A stretch of DNA of 64,000 bases from Diplocloster agilis. Its GTDB lineage: Bacteria > Bacillota > Clostridia > Lachnospirales > Lachnospiraceae. Positions 9,141 to 18,139 of this stretch are shown here, piece by piece. Location: assembly GCF_019042275.1 (NCBI RefSeq), contig NZ_JAHQCW010000024.1:1-64000 (forward strand), read 5' to 3'. The first letter of the stretch is position 1; the number at the start of each line of letters is the position of its first letter. The translations under genes were made by a program, and so were the position numbers. The notes beneath the pieces are model-generated. The model had not been told where the DNA came from. It made no database searches and worked only from the letters and a program-made list of their open reading frames with translations.

Positions 9141-9920
9141 TTACCACCACTTAATCAGTTCGGTCACTTCATTTCTCAGATTGATAAAGTCGTCTGAGGA
9201 GATCTTTCTCGGTCTGGGCAGGTTGTTGATCATCTCTTTTTTAACTTTGGTGGGCTTGTTGGTCAGTACCAGAATCCGGTCGCTTAAGTAAACGGCTTCC
9301 TCAATATTGTGGGTGATGAAGATAACCGTGGTTCCGGTCTCCTGCCACAGGTTCAGCAGCTCGTCTTCCAGCTTGTATTTTAGCTGCAGATCCAGCTGGC
9401 CGTACGGCTCGTCCATCAGCAGAAGCTTTGGCTCCACCGCGAAGCCGCGGGCGATGACTACGCGCTGCAGCATACTGGCGGAGAGCTGGCGGGGATAGTA
9501 TTTGCGGTAAGCGTCAAGCCCTACCATTTTGATTACTTTTTCCACCCGTTCGTTCTGCAGCTCTTTGGGGTAGCCCTTTACTTTCAGGCCAAATCGGATA
9601 TTTTCCTCTACGTTCAGCCATTCCATGGTGGAATATTCCTGAAAAATGTAAGCCAGGTCATGTTTTTGAGGATCGATTTCCTCGCCTTCGAACAGGATCT
9701 TTCCGTCGTCGGCCTTGTACAGCCTGGTCAGACTGTTCAGGAAGGTGGTCTTGCCGCAGCCGGTAGGGCCGACGATACAGAGGAATTCGCCTTTTTTTAC
9801 ATCAAAGGAGATATCATTTAAAACCAGAAGATCTCCGAACTTTTTGGTCAGATGGTCCACATTTAAGATGGCTTCCGGCTGTGTGATTTTCGTTTGCGCG
9901 CTTGCTTGTGCTTGTCCCAT
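9141..9920 (-). CDS. ABC transporter ATPase, SsuB/TauB type, degenerate signature
   Basis: A 259-residue ATPase of the nitrate/sulfonate/taurine importer family. Walker A is GPTGCGKTT (51-59), Walker B is LLLMDEPYGQLD, and the switch His is in FITHN. The signature loop, normally LSGGQ or LSGGM, reads LSASM followed by LQRVVIARGF, so both glycines are lost. The ATPase encoded just upstream keeps a good LSGGM, so the transporter probably has one consensus and one degenerate ATP site. The ATG at 9920 follows GGAGG; an earlier in-frame TTG would overlap the preceding gene. Part of the 5122-13555 operon. Confidence 0.88.
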   Translation of the reverse strand: MGQAQASAQTKITQPEAILNVDHLTKKFGDLLVLNDISFDVKKGEFLCIVGPTGCGKTTFLNSLTRLYKADDGKILFEGEEIDPQKHDLAYIFQEYSTMEWLNVEENIRFGLKVKGYPKELQNERVEKVIKMVGLDAYRKYYPRQLSASMLQRVVIARGFAVEPKLLLMDEPYGQLDLQLKYKLEDELLNLWQETGTTVIFITHNIEEAVYLSDRILVLTNKPTKVKKEMINNLPRPRKISSDDFINLRNEVTELIKWW

Positions 9921-9933
9921 ATTTACCTCCAGT

Positions 9934-9950
9934 GGCGCATTTACTGCGCC
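9934..9950 (-). promoter_or_regulatory. Small hairpin just before the ATPase ribosome site
   Basis: GGCGCA and TGCGCC (arms 9934-9939 and 9945-9950) can pair around a five-base loop. On the transcript this sits a few bases before the GGAGG of the ATPase gene. An almost identical hairpin with a five-base loop sits in the same position before the OpuC-type binding protein at 54593-54609. It may tune translation or mark an RNA end; function is not known. Confidence 0.5.
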
Positions 9951-9957
9951 TTTTCCA

Positions 9958-10737
9958 TTACAAATCCATTTCATCCATTTCCGATGTAATCAGTTCCCGC
10001 AGCTCCAGGAATTCGGGAGATACATAGCTTCTGGGCCTGGGCAGATCCACGACATATTCTTTTTTCACAGTGGCCGGGCAGTTTGTCAGCAGAATGATCC
10101 GGTCTGCCAGATAGATGGCTTCCTCGATGTTATTGGTCACGAACACCACCGTCCGTTTTTCCGTGGAGCAGATGCGCTCGATCTCTTCCTCCATCAGATA
10201 CCGGGTCTGGGCGTCCAGGTGGCCGAAGGGTTCGTCCATCAGGATCACGGAAGGATCGTTGCAGTAGGCTCTGGCGATGCCGACCCGCTGGCACATACCG
10301 CCGGAGAGTTTGACCGGATAGCTTTTTTCAAAGCCCTTTAATCCCACCAGATCGATATAATACTGCGCCCGCTCCCGGCGTTTTGATTTCTTTACACCGG
10401 CCATCTTCAGGCCGAATTCCACATTTCCCATAACGGTCAGCCAGGGGAACAGCGCCGTGGTCTGATAGACCATGCCCCGCTCAGGCCCCGGCGCGGTGAC
10501 CGGTTTGCCGTTTACGTTTACTTCTCCGCTGGTGGTCTGTTCCAGGCCCGCCATCAGATTGAGCAAGGTTGTTTTGCCGCACTGGCCCGGGCCGAAGATG
10601 ACGACAAATTCATTTTCTTTTATATTCAGGTTGATATCTTTTACCACTTCGTGGGAAGTCTCGAATTCCCCGAATATTTTTCCGATGTGGTCGCAGCGGA
10701 CCACGCAGTCATTTTCTAATTTCCTCGTATTTTCCAT
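9958..10737 (-). CDS. ABC transporter ATPase, SsuB/TauB type
   Basis: A 259-residue ATPase of the nitrate/sulfonate/taurine family. Walker A is GPGQCGKTT (49-57), the signature is LSGGMCQRVGIARAY, Walker B is VILMDEPFGHLD, and the switch region reads FVTNN, where the usual His is replaced by Asn. It pairs with the second ATPase (9141-9920), which has a poor signature but an intact His, so the two carry complementary defects. That suggests an obligate heterodimer. The ATG at 10737 is preferred to the ATG at 10743 because AGAGG is then eight bases away. Its start overlaps the end of the permease gene before it. Confidence 0.88.
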   Translation of the reverse strand: MENTRKLENDCVVRCDHIGKIFGEFETSHEVVKDINLNIKENEFVVIFGPGQCGKTTLLNLMAGLEQTTSGEVNVNGKPVTAPGPERGMVYQTTALFPWLTVMGNVEFGLKMAGVKKSKRRERAQYYIDLVGLKGFEKSYPVKLSGGMCQRVGIARAYCNDPSVILMDEPFGHLDAQTRYLMEEEIERICSTEKRTVVFVTNNIEEAIYLADRIILLTNCPATVKKEYVVDLPRPRSYVSPEFLELRELITSEMDEMDL

Positions 10738-11504
10738 GAGCATAACCTCTTTTCCGCATATCTCATCAGCGTCGCCAGGATCAGGCCGATCAGGCCGATT
10801 GCCAGCATTCCCACCAGGATCTGGGTCGTATTGCCGGAGTTCATGCCTCCCGTGATCAGATAACCGACCCCCTCCTGCGCACAGACCATTTCCGCAGCCA
10901 GCACCGCCATCCAGCTGGTCGATAAGGATACCTGGAGGCCGGCGAAGATATAGGGCACGGAGGCCGGTAACACGATATGTACAAAGATCTGCCTGCGGTT
11001 CGCGCCCAGCATCTGGGCGGCGCCGATCAGCTGTTTGTCCACATCCCGGGCGCCTGCGTAGGTATTTAATAACACATTGGCAAAGCCGCCCATGAAGATA
11101 ATGAAGTATTTCGTGGTCTCTCCGATTCCAAACCAGAGGATCGCCATCGGGATCCAGGCCACGCCCGGGATCGGACGGATCAGGTTAAAGATCGGTTTTA
11201 CGATAGCATCGATGACCGGGATACGTCCCATAGCGATTCCCAGGATCACGCCTACGACAGCGCCGGAGACGAATCCCACGAACACCCGGTAGAGGCTGAA
11301 GACGGCGTGCTGTACCAGGGTATACTGGCCGATGGGTACGGTTAAGGACTCTACAAACTTTTGAAACACAGGGATGGGTTTGGGGAACATTTTCCCTAAA
11401 GTAGTCCCGGATACAGCCAGCTGCCAGACCAGCAGAAGCAGGCATACGGACAGCATGGCGAACAGAATCGTGGATACTTTGTCTCTTACTTGTTGTTTAC
11501 TCAT
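10716..11504 (-). CDS. ABC transporter permease, SsuC/TauC type
   Basis: A 262-residue inner-membrane permease with about six helices and the cytoplasmic EAA-type loop (GAAQMLGANRRQIFVHIVLPASVPYIFAGL) that docks on the ATPase. The conserved helix text IRPIPGVAWIPMAILWFGIG is typical of the sulfonate/nitrate/taurine permeases. Its ATG overlaps the stop of the upstream permease by four bases, so expression is coupled. The two permeases are paralogous but clearly diverged, matching the two different ATPases and implying a heteromeric channel. Confidence 0.9.
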   Translation of the reverse strand: MSKQQVRDKVSTILFAMLSVCLLLLVWQLAVSGTTLGKMFPKPIPVFQKFVESLTVPIGQYTLVQHAVFSLYRVFVGFVSGAVVGVILGIAMGRIPVIDAIVKPIFNLIRPIPGVAWIPMAILWFGIGETTKYFIIFMGGFANVLLNTYAGARDVDKQLIGAAQMLGANRRQIFVHIVLPASVPYIFAGLQVSLSTSWMAVLAAEMVCAQEGVGYLITGGMNSGNTTQILVGMLAIGLIGLILATLMRYAEKRLCSWKIRGN

Positions 11505-12277
11505 GGCCGCCTCCCCTTTACATATCTATTTTCCAGGAAGTCCAGGATCGTGGAAAGGATCAGTCCCACCACGCCGATCACCAGCATTCCCATAACGATG
11601 ATATCCGCTCTTCCGATGGTACGGGCCACCTGGATCATATAGCCCAGTCCGTTGTTGGAGGCCAGCAGTTCCGCCGCCACCAGAGTCATCCAGGAGATTC
11701 CAAGGGCCGTCTTAAGCCCGGTGAAGATAACCGGAAGCGCTGTGGGGATCGCCACCATGAACAGCATCTGGGTCCTGGTGCCCCCGAAGGTCTGGCCAAC
11801 CCACATATGCACCGGATTCACCTGTTTTATTCCCGTGTAGGAGTTGATCACGCAGGGGATCAGGGCGCCTACGAAGATTACCGCCACTTTGGCCCAGAAG
11901 CCGATTCCCAGGACCAGGATCATGATCGGGATCCAGCCGATGGGCGGGATGGGGCGCAGCAGGTCAAAGATCGGCTTTACCAGCTTGTCAACGGAGCTGT
12001 ACCAGGCCATGGCGATGCCCAGGGGAATACCGACTACCGCCGCGGTCAAAAAGGAGGCCATGGACACCTTTAAGCTGGACAGAATATGTACCGGCAGCGT
12101 GGAACCGTCGGGGCTTGAGGTCGTAAGCTTCGTAATAAAACAGTTCAGTACCTTGACCGGACTGGGAAGAACATAGGAAGGCAGCAGCTGCAGCACATCC
12201 GTGATGATCTCCCAGAACGCCAGGAATACAAAAACAGAAGCAAGCGAGATTAATTTATACTTGGTTTTTGTTCTCAT
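11501..12277 (-). CDS. ABC transporter permease, SsuC/TauC type
   Basis: A 258-residue permease with about six helices. It contains LRPIPPIGWIPIMILVLGIG and the EAA-like docking loop beginning VGQTFGGTRTQMLFMVAIPTALPVIFTGL, both characteristic of SsuC/TauC-like subunits. It is the second gene of the operon. The 129-base gap between it and the substrate-binding gene holds a GGGACATGTCC array and a short T-run, so expression may step down here relative to the binding protein. Confidence 0.9.
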   Translation of the reverse strand: MRTKTKYKLISLASVFVFLAFWEIITDVLQLLPSYVLPSPVKVLNCFITKLTTSSPDGSTLPVHILSSLKVSMASFLTAAVVGIPLGIAMAWYSSVDKLVKPIFDLLRPIPPIGWIPIMILVLGIGFWAKVAVIFVGALIPCVINSYTGIKQVNPVHMWVGQTFGGTRTQMLFMVAIPTALPVIFTGLKTALGISWMTLVAAELLASNNGLGYMIQVARTIGRADIIVMGMLVIGVVGLILSTILDFLENRYVKGRRP

Positions 12278-12321
12278 ACCGTCTCTCCTTAGCTAAATTT
12301 TGCGAAAAAAAAATACCGGAT

Positions 12322-12397
12322 GGGGACATGTCCATTTCGGTTTGGGACATGTCCATTCCAGCCGGGACATGTCCCAAATCGATTTGGACATGTCCCC
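12322..12397. repeat. GGGACATGTCC palindrome array A (four units)
   Basis: Four copies of the palindrome (G)GGACATGTCC(C) begin near 12322, 12344, 12364 and 12386, with spacers such as atttcggttt and the palindrome caaatcgatttg. The outer units can pair with each other, so the whole block can fold as one hairpin as well as four small ones. It starts 10 bases after the stop of the binding-protein gene (12407) and is followed on the minus strand by a run of eight T at about 12307-12314. This resembles an attenuating terminator within the operon. Confidence 0.85.
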
Positions 12398-12406
12398 TTT
12401 TGTCAG

Positions 12407-13555
12407 TTATTTCATGGATTCCAGGGCTGCCTTCATAAGCTCGGGTTTTACGTTATCAACCACCGTCTGCACCTGGGAGGAATCCAGCTTGTCGATCATG
12501 ACCATGAATTCCGCATAGTTTTTCTCGTAAATGCCCATCTCGATCTCTCTGGCTTTGTCGGAGGTGATCAGGGGTTTTAAGTCGCATTCCGCCCTGGCGC
12601 TCTCCTCGGTCACTTCATTGGCGTTGTCGGCATACCATTTCATGGTATATTCCACTTTTTTCTCAGGGTCGGCTTCCAGAGCGTCATTCGCCATGTAGAC
12701 CAGCTTCAGGAAGGTCTGGATTTCATCTTTTTTGCTCTCGTATGCGGACTTGGAAGCGACCAGCTCTTCATAGTTCGGGGTGTCCAGGTTGATCAGGTCC
12801 GCCGCTTTTACCCAGCCTTGTTCCGGAGCGTCGTAGCAGTAGGGGGATACCAGTACCACCGCATCGGCCTGGCCCGCTAAGAACGCCTGATAACCGGCTG
12901 CGTATTCCATGTTAACAAGCTCCACATCTTCTTCCTGCACGCCTACGGCTTCCAGCCATTTTACCGCGCACAGCTGAGAGGTGGTTCCGGTAGCCATGAT
13001 GATCTTGGCTCCTTTTACGGTCTCAGGGCTTCCCAGAACATCCGGGTAGGTGGGGTTGTAACCTTTCACCTGGGCGATGGGGCTGTCCGGTCTGACATAG
13101 AGTTCATTTCCGCCGGTTCCGTCGATATGGCTGCCCACGACCTTCGCGTCATAGTTGGCTACGCCGAAGACGAACGCGCCGCCGGTCATGGATACATCCC
13201 ACAGGTCTGCGGAAAGGGCTTCGTTCTGGGTGGCTCCGTTGGAGAACAGGATCGGTTCGATCTTGATTCCGTTTTGTTCATCTAACTTCTGATCCAGGAT
13301 GTAGGCCATCTGCATGCCGTTGTAGTATGGCTGGACCGCTACCCGCAAAGGTTTCAGATCCCCGGAAGCCTGGTCTGCCGAAGCGTCCCCTGCGTCCTGG
13401 CCGCTGGATGCGTCCGCGGTCTCTTTGGCTTCCTCTGATGCTGCGGCCGGTTTGGCCTGTCCGGAGTCTGACGACGGCTTCAGGCTGCATCCGGTAAATA
13501 CGGCGGCTGTCATTGCGACCGCCAGGGTCAGAGCTAATACTTTCCTCTTTCTCAT
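12407..13555 (-). CDS. ABC substrate-binding lipoprotein, NMT1/SsuA-like
   Basis: A 382-residue lipoprotein: the signal peptide ends in the lipobox VFTGC with Cys23, followed by an acidic Ala/Ser-rich linker to about residue 65. The mature domain (from LKPLRVAVQPYYNGM) has the type-2 periplasmic binding fold of the SsuA/TauA/NMT1 family that binds sulfonates, nitrate or thiamine precursors. Residues ALSADLWDVSMTGGAFVFG correspond to the ligand-gating strand of the family. It is the first gene of the operon and sets its substrate. With two sulfatases downstream, a sulfate ester or sulfonate is the best guess; other small anions cannot be excluded. The ATG follows an upstream GAGGAGG. Confidence 0.88.
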   Translation of the reverse strand: MRKRKVLALTLAVAMTAAVFTGCSLKPSSDSGQAKPAAASEEAKETADASSGQDAGDASADQASGDLKPLRVAVQPYYNGMQMAYILDQKLDEQNGIKIEPILFSNGATQNEALSADLWDVSMTGGAFVFGVANYDAKVVGSHIDGTGGNELYVRPDSPIAQVKGYNPTYPDVLGSPETVKGAKIIMATGTTSQLCAVKWLEAVGVQEEDVELVNMEYAAGYQAFLAGQADAVVLVSPYCYDAPEQGWVKAADLINLDTPNYEELVASKSAYESKKDEIQTFLKLVYMANDALEADPEKKVEYTMKWYADNANEVTEESARAECDLKPLITSDKAREIEMGIYEKNYAEFMVMIDKLDSSQVQTVVDNVKPELMKAALESMK

Positions 13556-13629
13556 GAAACTTTCCTCCTCGTTCCTTGTCGTTTGACTGTGTTCTTTTCC
13601 GGTACGTCTCTTGCGTACGTTGTAAATTC

Positions 13630-13635
13630 ATTATA
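13630..13635 (-). promoter_or_regulatory. Likely -10 box of the organosulfate operon promoter
   Basis: A perfect TATAAT lies on the minus strand 75 bases before the ATG of the binding-protein gene. No good -35 box stands 16-18 bases further up; TTACAC at 16 bases is the best. A strong -10 with a poor -35 is what an activator-dependent promoter looks like, and the activator could be the YesN-type regulator encoded divergently. Confidence 0.4.
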
Positions 13636-13770
13636 GCCTGCGGCGTCCCCCGTGTAATGAAACCAGACTGACCATTTTTCTCCTAATTACCATTAATTGC
13701 GGCAGTCATTTTCTGATATATTACTATTTGTACAAATAAATTAACACTATTCTGACATTTTTCTACAAAT

Positions 13771-13799
13771 TTGACTCTCTTTTCCGTCAATGTTATAAT
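13771..13799 (+). promoter_or_regulatory. Promoter of the two-component system
   Basis: TTGACT at 13771-13776 and TATAAT at 13794-13799 with a 17-base spacer form a strong vegetative promoter 61 bases before the kinase start. The 304-base gap between the divergent binding-protein and kinase genes therefore holds both promoters; I see no repeat in it. Confidence 0.75.
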
Positions 13800-13859
13800 T
13801 TTTAACAGTAATTTTCACAACTACGGAATACAGGAATACAGGCTTCTGACAGGTGATAT

Positions 13860-15653
13860 ATGAAACTATTTAAGGTATTTAAGAAAAATTTTCAATTAAA
13901 GCAGGTTTTACTGTTTTGTTTCTTGTTTTTAGTTTTTCTCTCTACCTTTTTAATGGTAGTTTTTTCCTATAGTATCTATTCCAAAAATATAACCAAACAG
14001 CTGGCCTCCTCCAGGGTGGACGTGCTGGAGCAGATCTCGGAACGGACCAGCTCCATCCTTCAGACGGTAAATGTAGTCAGTAACTTCTATTACTATAATC
14101 TGCCGTTTAACCGGTCTGATCTTGATTATACACGAGAATTGTCCCCAGAGGAACAGCTCAATATTATCCATTCTATGGATACCCTGGACGGCATTCTGCA
14201 AAAGACCATTGACGCCACCAACATTGACTTTTATTATACGATCGCGCTGAACAACGGTTTCACTTATTCCACCGACGGCTATCCTTCCAGGCGGACGATC
14301 GACATGTATCAGAAGAAACTGTGGTATGCGGATATTATTGCCGCCAAGGGACAGCCGGTTCTGATCTCCACGCACCGGAATTTTTCTGAGAAACCGCAGT
14401 ACGTATTTTCCATGGCATATTCGATCCTGCATCCGGATACCGGCGAACAGCTGGGTATCTTCCTGCTAAATGTCAAGGAGTCGAATCTGTCGGCCACCTA
14501 CGAGAGCCTGATCAACAATAACAATTCCATCTATATCATAGACCAGAAGGGAACGATTATCTCCCACAACAACAAGGACATGCTGTCCATTAACTTTTAT
14601 AATATGGACCGCTTTGATCAGATCTTTGGGGACACCGACTTTCAGATTATCGATAAAAATAAAGAAAAATTCCTGTTTTCCAAATGCGAAAATTCCACGC
14701 TGGGCTGGGTGATGATCGAGGAAATACCCTTGGAGGTGGTGCTAAGGCCGCTGGCTTCCATTCAGTATATCGTAATTATTTTTGGTTTTGTCGTATTTTT
14801 GGTAATTATTTCTCTCTCCTACTATCTGTCCAGCAAAATCGTGAAGCCGCTGTCCAACCTGTGCCAGCAGCTGGAAAAGGTGGGAAGCGATGAGGCGCCT
14901 GAGAATTTTAACGTCCGCGGCTGGGCCGAGATCAACACCATCTCCGACGAGTGCAATTATATGCTGGGCCGGATCAACATGCTGGTGGAGGATATCAAGC
15001 TGAAAGAGGAGTCCAAACGCCAGGTGGAGCTGCAGGCTATGCTGGCCCAGATGAACCCGCATTTTATCTATAACACACTGTTCTCGGTCAAATGCATGGT
15101 GGATATGGGGCGGAAGGACCGGGCGCTGGGCGTCATCGACGCCTTCACGGTCATATTAAAAAATACCATGTCCTATACCAATAAATTTATGCTGGTGTCG
15201 GACGAGCTGAATTTTCTGGAAAATTACATCACGCTTCAGAAATACCGGTACGGGGACATTTTTGATTTTATCACGGATGTGCCGGAACAATTCCGCTCCC
15301 TGCGCATCCTGCGGATGATGCTGCAGCCTCTGATTGAGAATTCCATATTCCACGGCTTCTCCGATATCGGATACCGGGGACAGATCACGCTTCGCATCTG
15401 CTCCCAGGGCGGCGATCTTCTGATAACGCTTTTTGATAACGGGACCGGGATGGACGAAGAACAGCTAAACAGGCTGTGGGACGGAGACCTGGTACCCAGC
15501 AGCCAGCATTCGAACCTGATCGGGATCCGCAATATCTCAGACCGGCTGCTGCTTCACTTTGGCCCTTCTTACGGAATCACCATAGACAGCAAAGAGGGCT
15601 GCGGCACCCGAATCCGGATCCTGCATCCAAGGATTGAGAATGACGCTAACTGA
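13860..15653 (+). CDS. YesM/LytS-type sensor histidine kinase
   Basis: A 597-residue membrane sensor. Helix one is near residues 17-40, an extracytoplasmic sensing domain of about 250 residues follows, and helix two is near 300-322. A HAMP linker (SSKIVKPLSNLCQQL) leads to the His_kinase domain with phospho-acceptor His401 in AQMNPHFIYNTL. The ATP-binding domain has its N box in MLQPLIENSIFHG and its glycine box in LFDNGTGMD. This architecture is that of YesM kinases, which sense extracellular carbohydrates or other nutrients and signal to an AraC-type response regulator. That regulator gene follows 28 bases downstream. Divergent from the organosulfate operon, so its ligand may be the imported substrate. 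Confidence 0.93.
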   Translation: MKLFKVFKKNFQLKQVLLFCFLFLVFLSTFLMVVFSYSIYSKNITKQLASSRVDVLEQISERTSSILQTVNVVSNFYYYNLPFNRSDLDYTRELSPEEQLNIIHSMDTLDGILQKTIDATNIDFYYTIALNNGFTYSTDGYPSRRTIDMYQKKLWYADIIAAKGQPVLISTHRNFSEKPQYVFSMAYSILHPDTGEQLGIFLLNVKESNLSATYESLINNNNSIYIIDQKGTIISHNNKDMLSINFYNMDRFDQIFGDTDFQIIDKNKEKFLFSKCENSTLGWVMIEEIPLEVVLRPLASIQYIVIIFGFVVFLVIISLSYYLSSKIVKPLSNLCQQLEKVGSDEAPENFNVRGWAEINTISDECNYMLGRINMLVEDIKLKEESKRQVELQAMLAQMNPHFIYNTLFSVKCMVDMGRKDRALGVIDAFTVILKNTMSYTNKFMLVSDELNFLENYITLQKYRYGDIFDFITDVPEQFRSLRILRMMLQPLIENSIFHGFSDIGYRGQITLRICSQGGDLLITLFDNGTGMDEEQLNRLWDGDLVPSSQHSNLIGIRNISDRLLLHFGPSYGITIDSKEGCGTRIRILHPRIENDAN

Positions 15654-15681
15654 CTTTTAACGGCAACAGGGGGGAATTGTT

Positions 15682-17208
15682 ATGTTAAAGATTATGATTG
15701 TAGATGATGAATTGCCGATCCGGGAATGGATCGAATATGTGATCCGGGAGACGGGCCTTCCGGTAGAAATCGTCGGAATCGCGGCGAACGGCCGGGATGC
15801 TATGGAGTGCTTTCGTCAGCACAGGCCGCAGCTGGTGTTCACGGATATTAAGATGCCCATGATGGACGGGATCGAACTGCTGCGGCAGATCAAGCTGGCG
15901 GTCCCCCAGACCATGGTAGTCATGCTGACCAGCCACAATGACTTCGAATATGCCAGGGATTCCCTGAACTATAACGCGGATCAGTTTATCCTGAAGACAG
16001 AGATCACAAAAGAATGTCTCCGGGAAATCATCTCCGGCTGTATGAAAAAAGCCGGTGAACAGCCGGCTGCTGCACCTGTCCCCAAGGCTGCGGCCGGGGA
16101 TTTTATCCGCTTCACTCCCGGTGAACTGAATCAGTGGATCGCCCAGGAAGGCCTGGCCGTCCCGTCAGGGCCTTATTTTATCCTGACCTATGAGGCCGCC
16201 CCGGAGCTTGGCCCCCTGTCCGTGAAGCTGGGGGAACAGTGCGCCGAATCCTTCTCTCTGGTCATCCGTGAGCACGAATGGAAACAGGGCTATCACGCGG
16301 CTGTCTTCTATCTGCCCGCTTCCTCCAGCCGCCTGTACCTGTACGATGTGTTTGAAAAGGTCGCCGGCCAGATGTCGGAGCTGCTTGCGCGTCCCATCGG
16401 CACTTCCGGACCTGTAACCGAGGGATTGGAATTCGCCGAGGAGTTGTCTGTCAGCCTGCTCCTGCACAACATGCGCTTTTACGAGGAGGAGGACGCCAAA
16501 ATATCCGCCCATGCTCCCTTTCGTTATCAGGCATCGGCGAAAACCTATCATGTCTGGCAGGATACGCTGCAGAAAAGTTTCCAGGAGATCATCTACGAGA
16601 TCTCTTCCCAGCGCTTTCATGAAGCGCAGAGCAAGATCAAACTGCTTCTATCCTATCTGGAAACCGAACATCCGCCGCAGATCTATCAGATCCGGAAAAT
16701 TTTCCGGGAAATTATTAATAACTATAAGCTGATCGCGCTGGGACAGGGCTTTGCCAATACGGAAAAGCTATGCCACGCCGCTATCTCCAAATTAAAAAGC
16801 GCCGGAAACTTCCGGGAGTTTAAAGAACATATTTACGCGTTCCTGTCAGGCAGCACCATCAGTTTTCTGAATACCTATTCCGGATATTCCGAATATGTGA
16901 AGGCTGCCATTACACGGGTCCGGAAGGATTACGCGGCAATTGAGAAGATTTCGGATATCACAGATGTTCTGAATATTAACCAGGAGTATTTCTGCCGGTT
17001 GTTTAAAAATGAGGTGGGTATTTCCTTTAATAAATATCTTACCAATTACAGGCTGAAGATCGCGGAAGAATTGTTAAAGAATACCGACCGGAAGGTTTCG
17101 GATATTGCCCGGCAGGTTGGATACCAGAATCTGAGCTATTTTTCCAAGATCTTCAAAGAGAAGTATAATACGAATCCTTATAAATACCGGGCAGGGGATG
17201 AGGAGTAA
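15682..17208 (+). CDS. YesN-type response regulator, AraC output
   Basis: A 508-residue response regulator. The receiver domain covers about 1-120, with acidic residues Asp8-Asp9, the phospho-acceptor Asp55 in FTDIKMPMMDG and the switch Thr/Lys region (VVMLTSHNDF, FILKTE). A long linker of about 270 residues follows, and two AraC-type helix-turn-helix units occupy about 405-505 (second unit: VSDIARQVGYQNLSYFSKIFKEKYNTNP). It acts with the YesM-type kinase before it and very likely activates the divergent operon starting at 13555. Start is ATG at 15682 behind a run of five G. Confidence 0.93.
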   Translation: MLKIMIVDDELPIREWIEYVIRETGLPVEIVGIAANGRDAMECFRQHRPQLVFTDIKMPMMDGIELLRQIKLAVPQTMVVMLTSHNDFEYARDSLNYNADQFILKTEITKECLREIISGCMKKAGEQPAAAPVPKAAAGDFIRFTPGELNQWIAQEGLAVPSGPYFILTYEAAPELGPLSVKLGEQCAESFSLVIREHEWKQGYHAAVFYLPASSSRLYLYDVFEKVAGQMSELLARPIGTSGPVTEGLEFAEELSVSLLLHNMRFYEEEDAKISAHAPFRYQASAKTYHVWQDTLQKSFQEIIYEISSQRFHEAQSKIKLLLSYLETEHPPQIYQIRKIFREIINNYKLIALGQGFANTEKLCHAAISKLKSAGNFREFKEHIYAFLSGSTISFLNTYSGYSEYVKAAITRVRKDYAAIEKISDITDVLNINQEYFCRLFKNEVGISFNKYLTNYRLKIAEELLKNTDRKVSDIARQVGYQNLSYFSKIFKEKYNTNPYKYRAGDEE

Positions 17209-17283
17209 AGGGCGCACAGGCCATTTTCTTTTCTTCTCGCCCATGACCTTTACACAGATTTTTTCACAAAATACTCTTTTTTG

Positions 17284-17988
17284 CTACATTACATATTGTC
17301 TGGGTGTTTTCCCGTAGAACCGTTTAAACTCTCTGATAAAGTGGGAGGCATTGCAATATCCGAGAATATCAGCGGTTTCGTTTACGGACAAGTGGTCATT
17401 AGCCAGGAGTGTCAGGGCTTCTTTCATTTTCTCACGCCTTACATACTCCTTAGGACTCATTCCCAGTTCCTGTTGGAAAAGGGCCGCCAGATATTTGGGG
17501 TTGCAGCCGGTAAACTTTGCAGCCCCTTTTACTGTACAACTGCCAAAGAGATTAGCATTGATGTAGCGAATCGCTTTCGACACCGGATAGGGATATTTTC
17601 GCTGCTGCGCTTCCTCTACCAATTCCCGGAACCGGTCCAGAATTTCTTTCAGAAGCTCCTGTAATTCCACTTCTGTCTTTTGTTTTTCTACCTCATTAAT
17701 AAAAAAATCACTCATGGAAAAGCTGATTTCAGAGTCAGCGCCATTTCGTATGGATGAACGGCTTATCACCGTAATCAGACAGATGAGCGTGTTTTTTACT
17801 GCACGTATCCGGTCGGGTGCAAGAACGTCCGCATAGGTGTCTATACGCAGGATCTCCTCAAGTGAACTGTCTCCGCGCCCCTTCAGGTAAAAATCCGATA
17901 TCTCGCGTTCTATGGAAAAAGAATGGTGGCGGTAACCACTGAGGATAGATTGCCGGATAAATTGATTCATTTCTTTTTTTTGCGACAT
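17284..17988 (-). CDS. AraC-family transcriptional regulator
   Basis: A 234-residue DNA-binding protein. The C-terminal 100 residues hold the two AraC helix-turn-helix motifs (FTGCNPKYLAALFQQELGMSPKEYV, then VNETADILGYCNASHFIREFKRFYGKTPRQYV). The N-terminal 130 residues are helical and I do not recognise a sugar-binding cupin, so its effector is unclear. It is transcribed away from the symporter and beta-mannosidase genes at 18140-22036 and is the likely regulator of that operon. Its 3' end faces the YesN gene across 75 bases without a long inverted repeat, the only convergent junction in the window lacking one. Confidence 0.88.
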   Translation of the reverse strand: MSQKKEMNQFIRQSILSGYRHHSFSIEREISDFYLKGRGDSSLEEILRIDTYADVLAPDRIRAVKNTLICLITVISRSSIRNGADSEISFSMSDFFINEVEKQKTEVELQELLKEILDRFRELVEEAQQRKYPYPVSKAIRYINANLFGSCTVKGAAKFTGCNPKYLAALFQQELGMSPKEYVRREKMKEALTLLANDHLSVNETADILGYCNASHFIREFKRFYGKTPRQYVM

Positions 17989-18139
17989 AATTATATTACC
18001 TTTATACTATTATTATGAGTTTCATATCATTATATTAGCAAAATAGATGATAAAATTCAATTGCAACAAGTAATATTGTACACATGATTCAAATACGCCT
18101 GACAGGCGGAAGAAAATTTAAGTTAAAGGAGAAGAAAGT

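Noticed and set aside
12322-12397. GGGACATGTCC repeats as a CRISPR-like array
   Set aside because: Units are only 10-12 bases, palindromic, with similar rather than unique spacers, and no cas genes are near.
13556-13640. TPP riboswitch before the NMT1-like binding protein
   Set aside because: NMT1-like proteins can carry thiamine precursors, but none of the conserved TPP riboswitch words are present in the leader.
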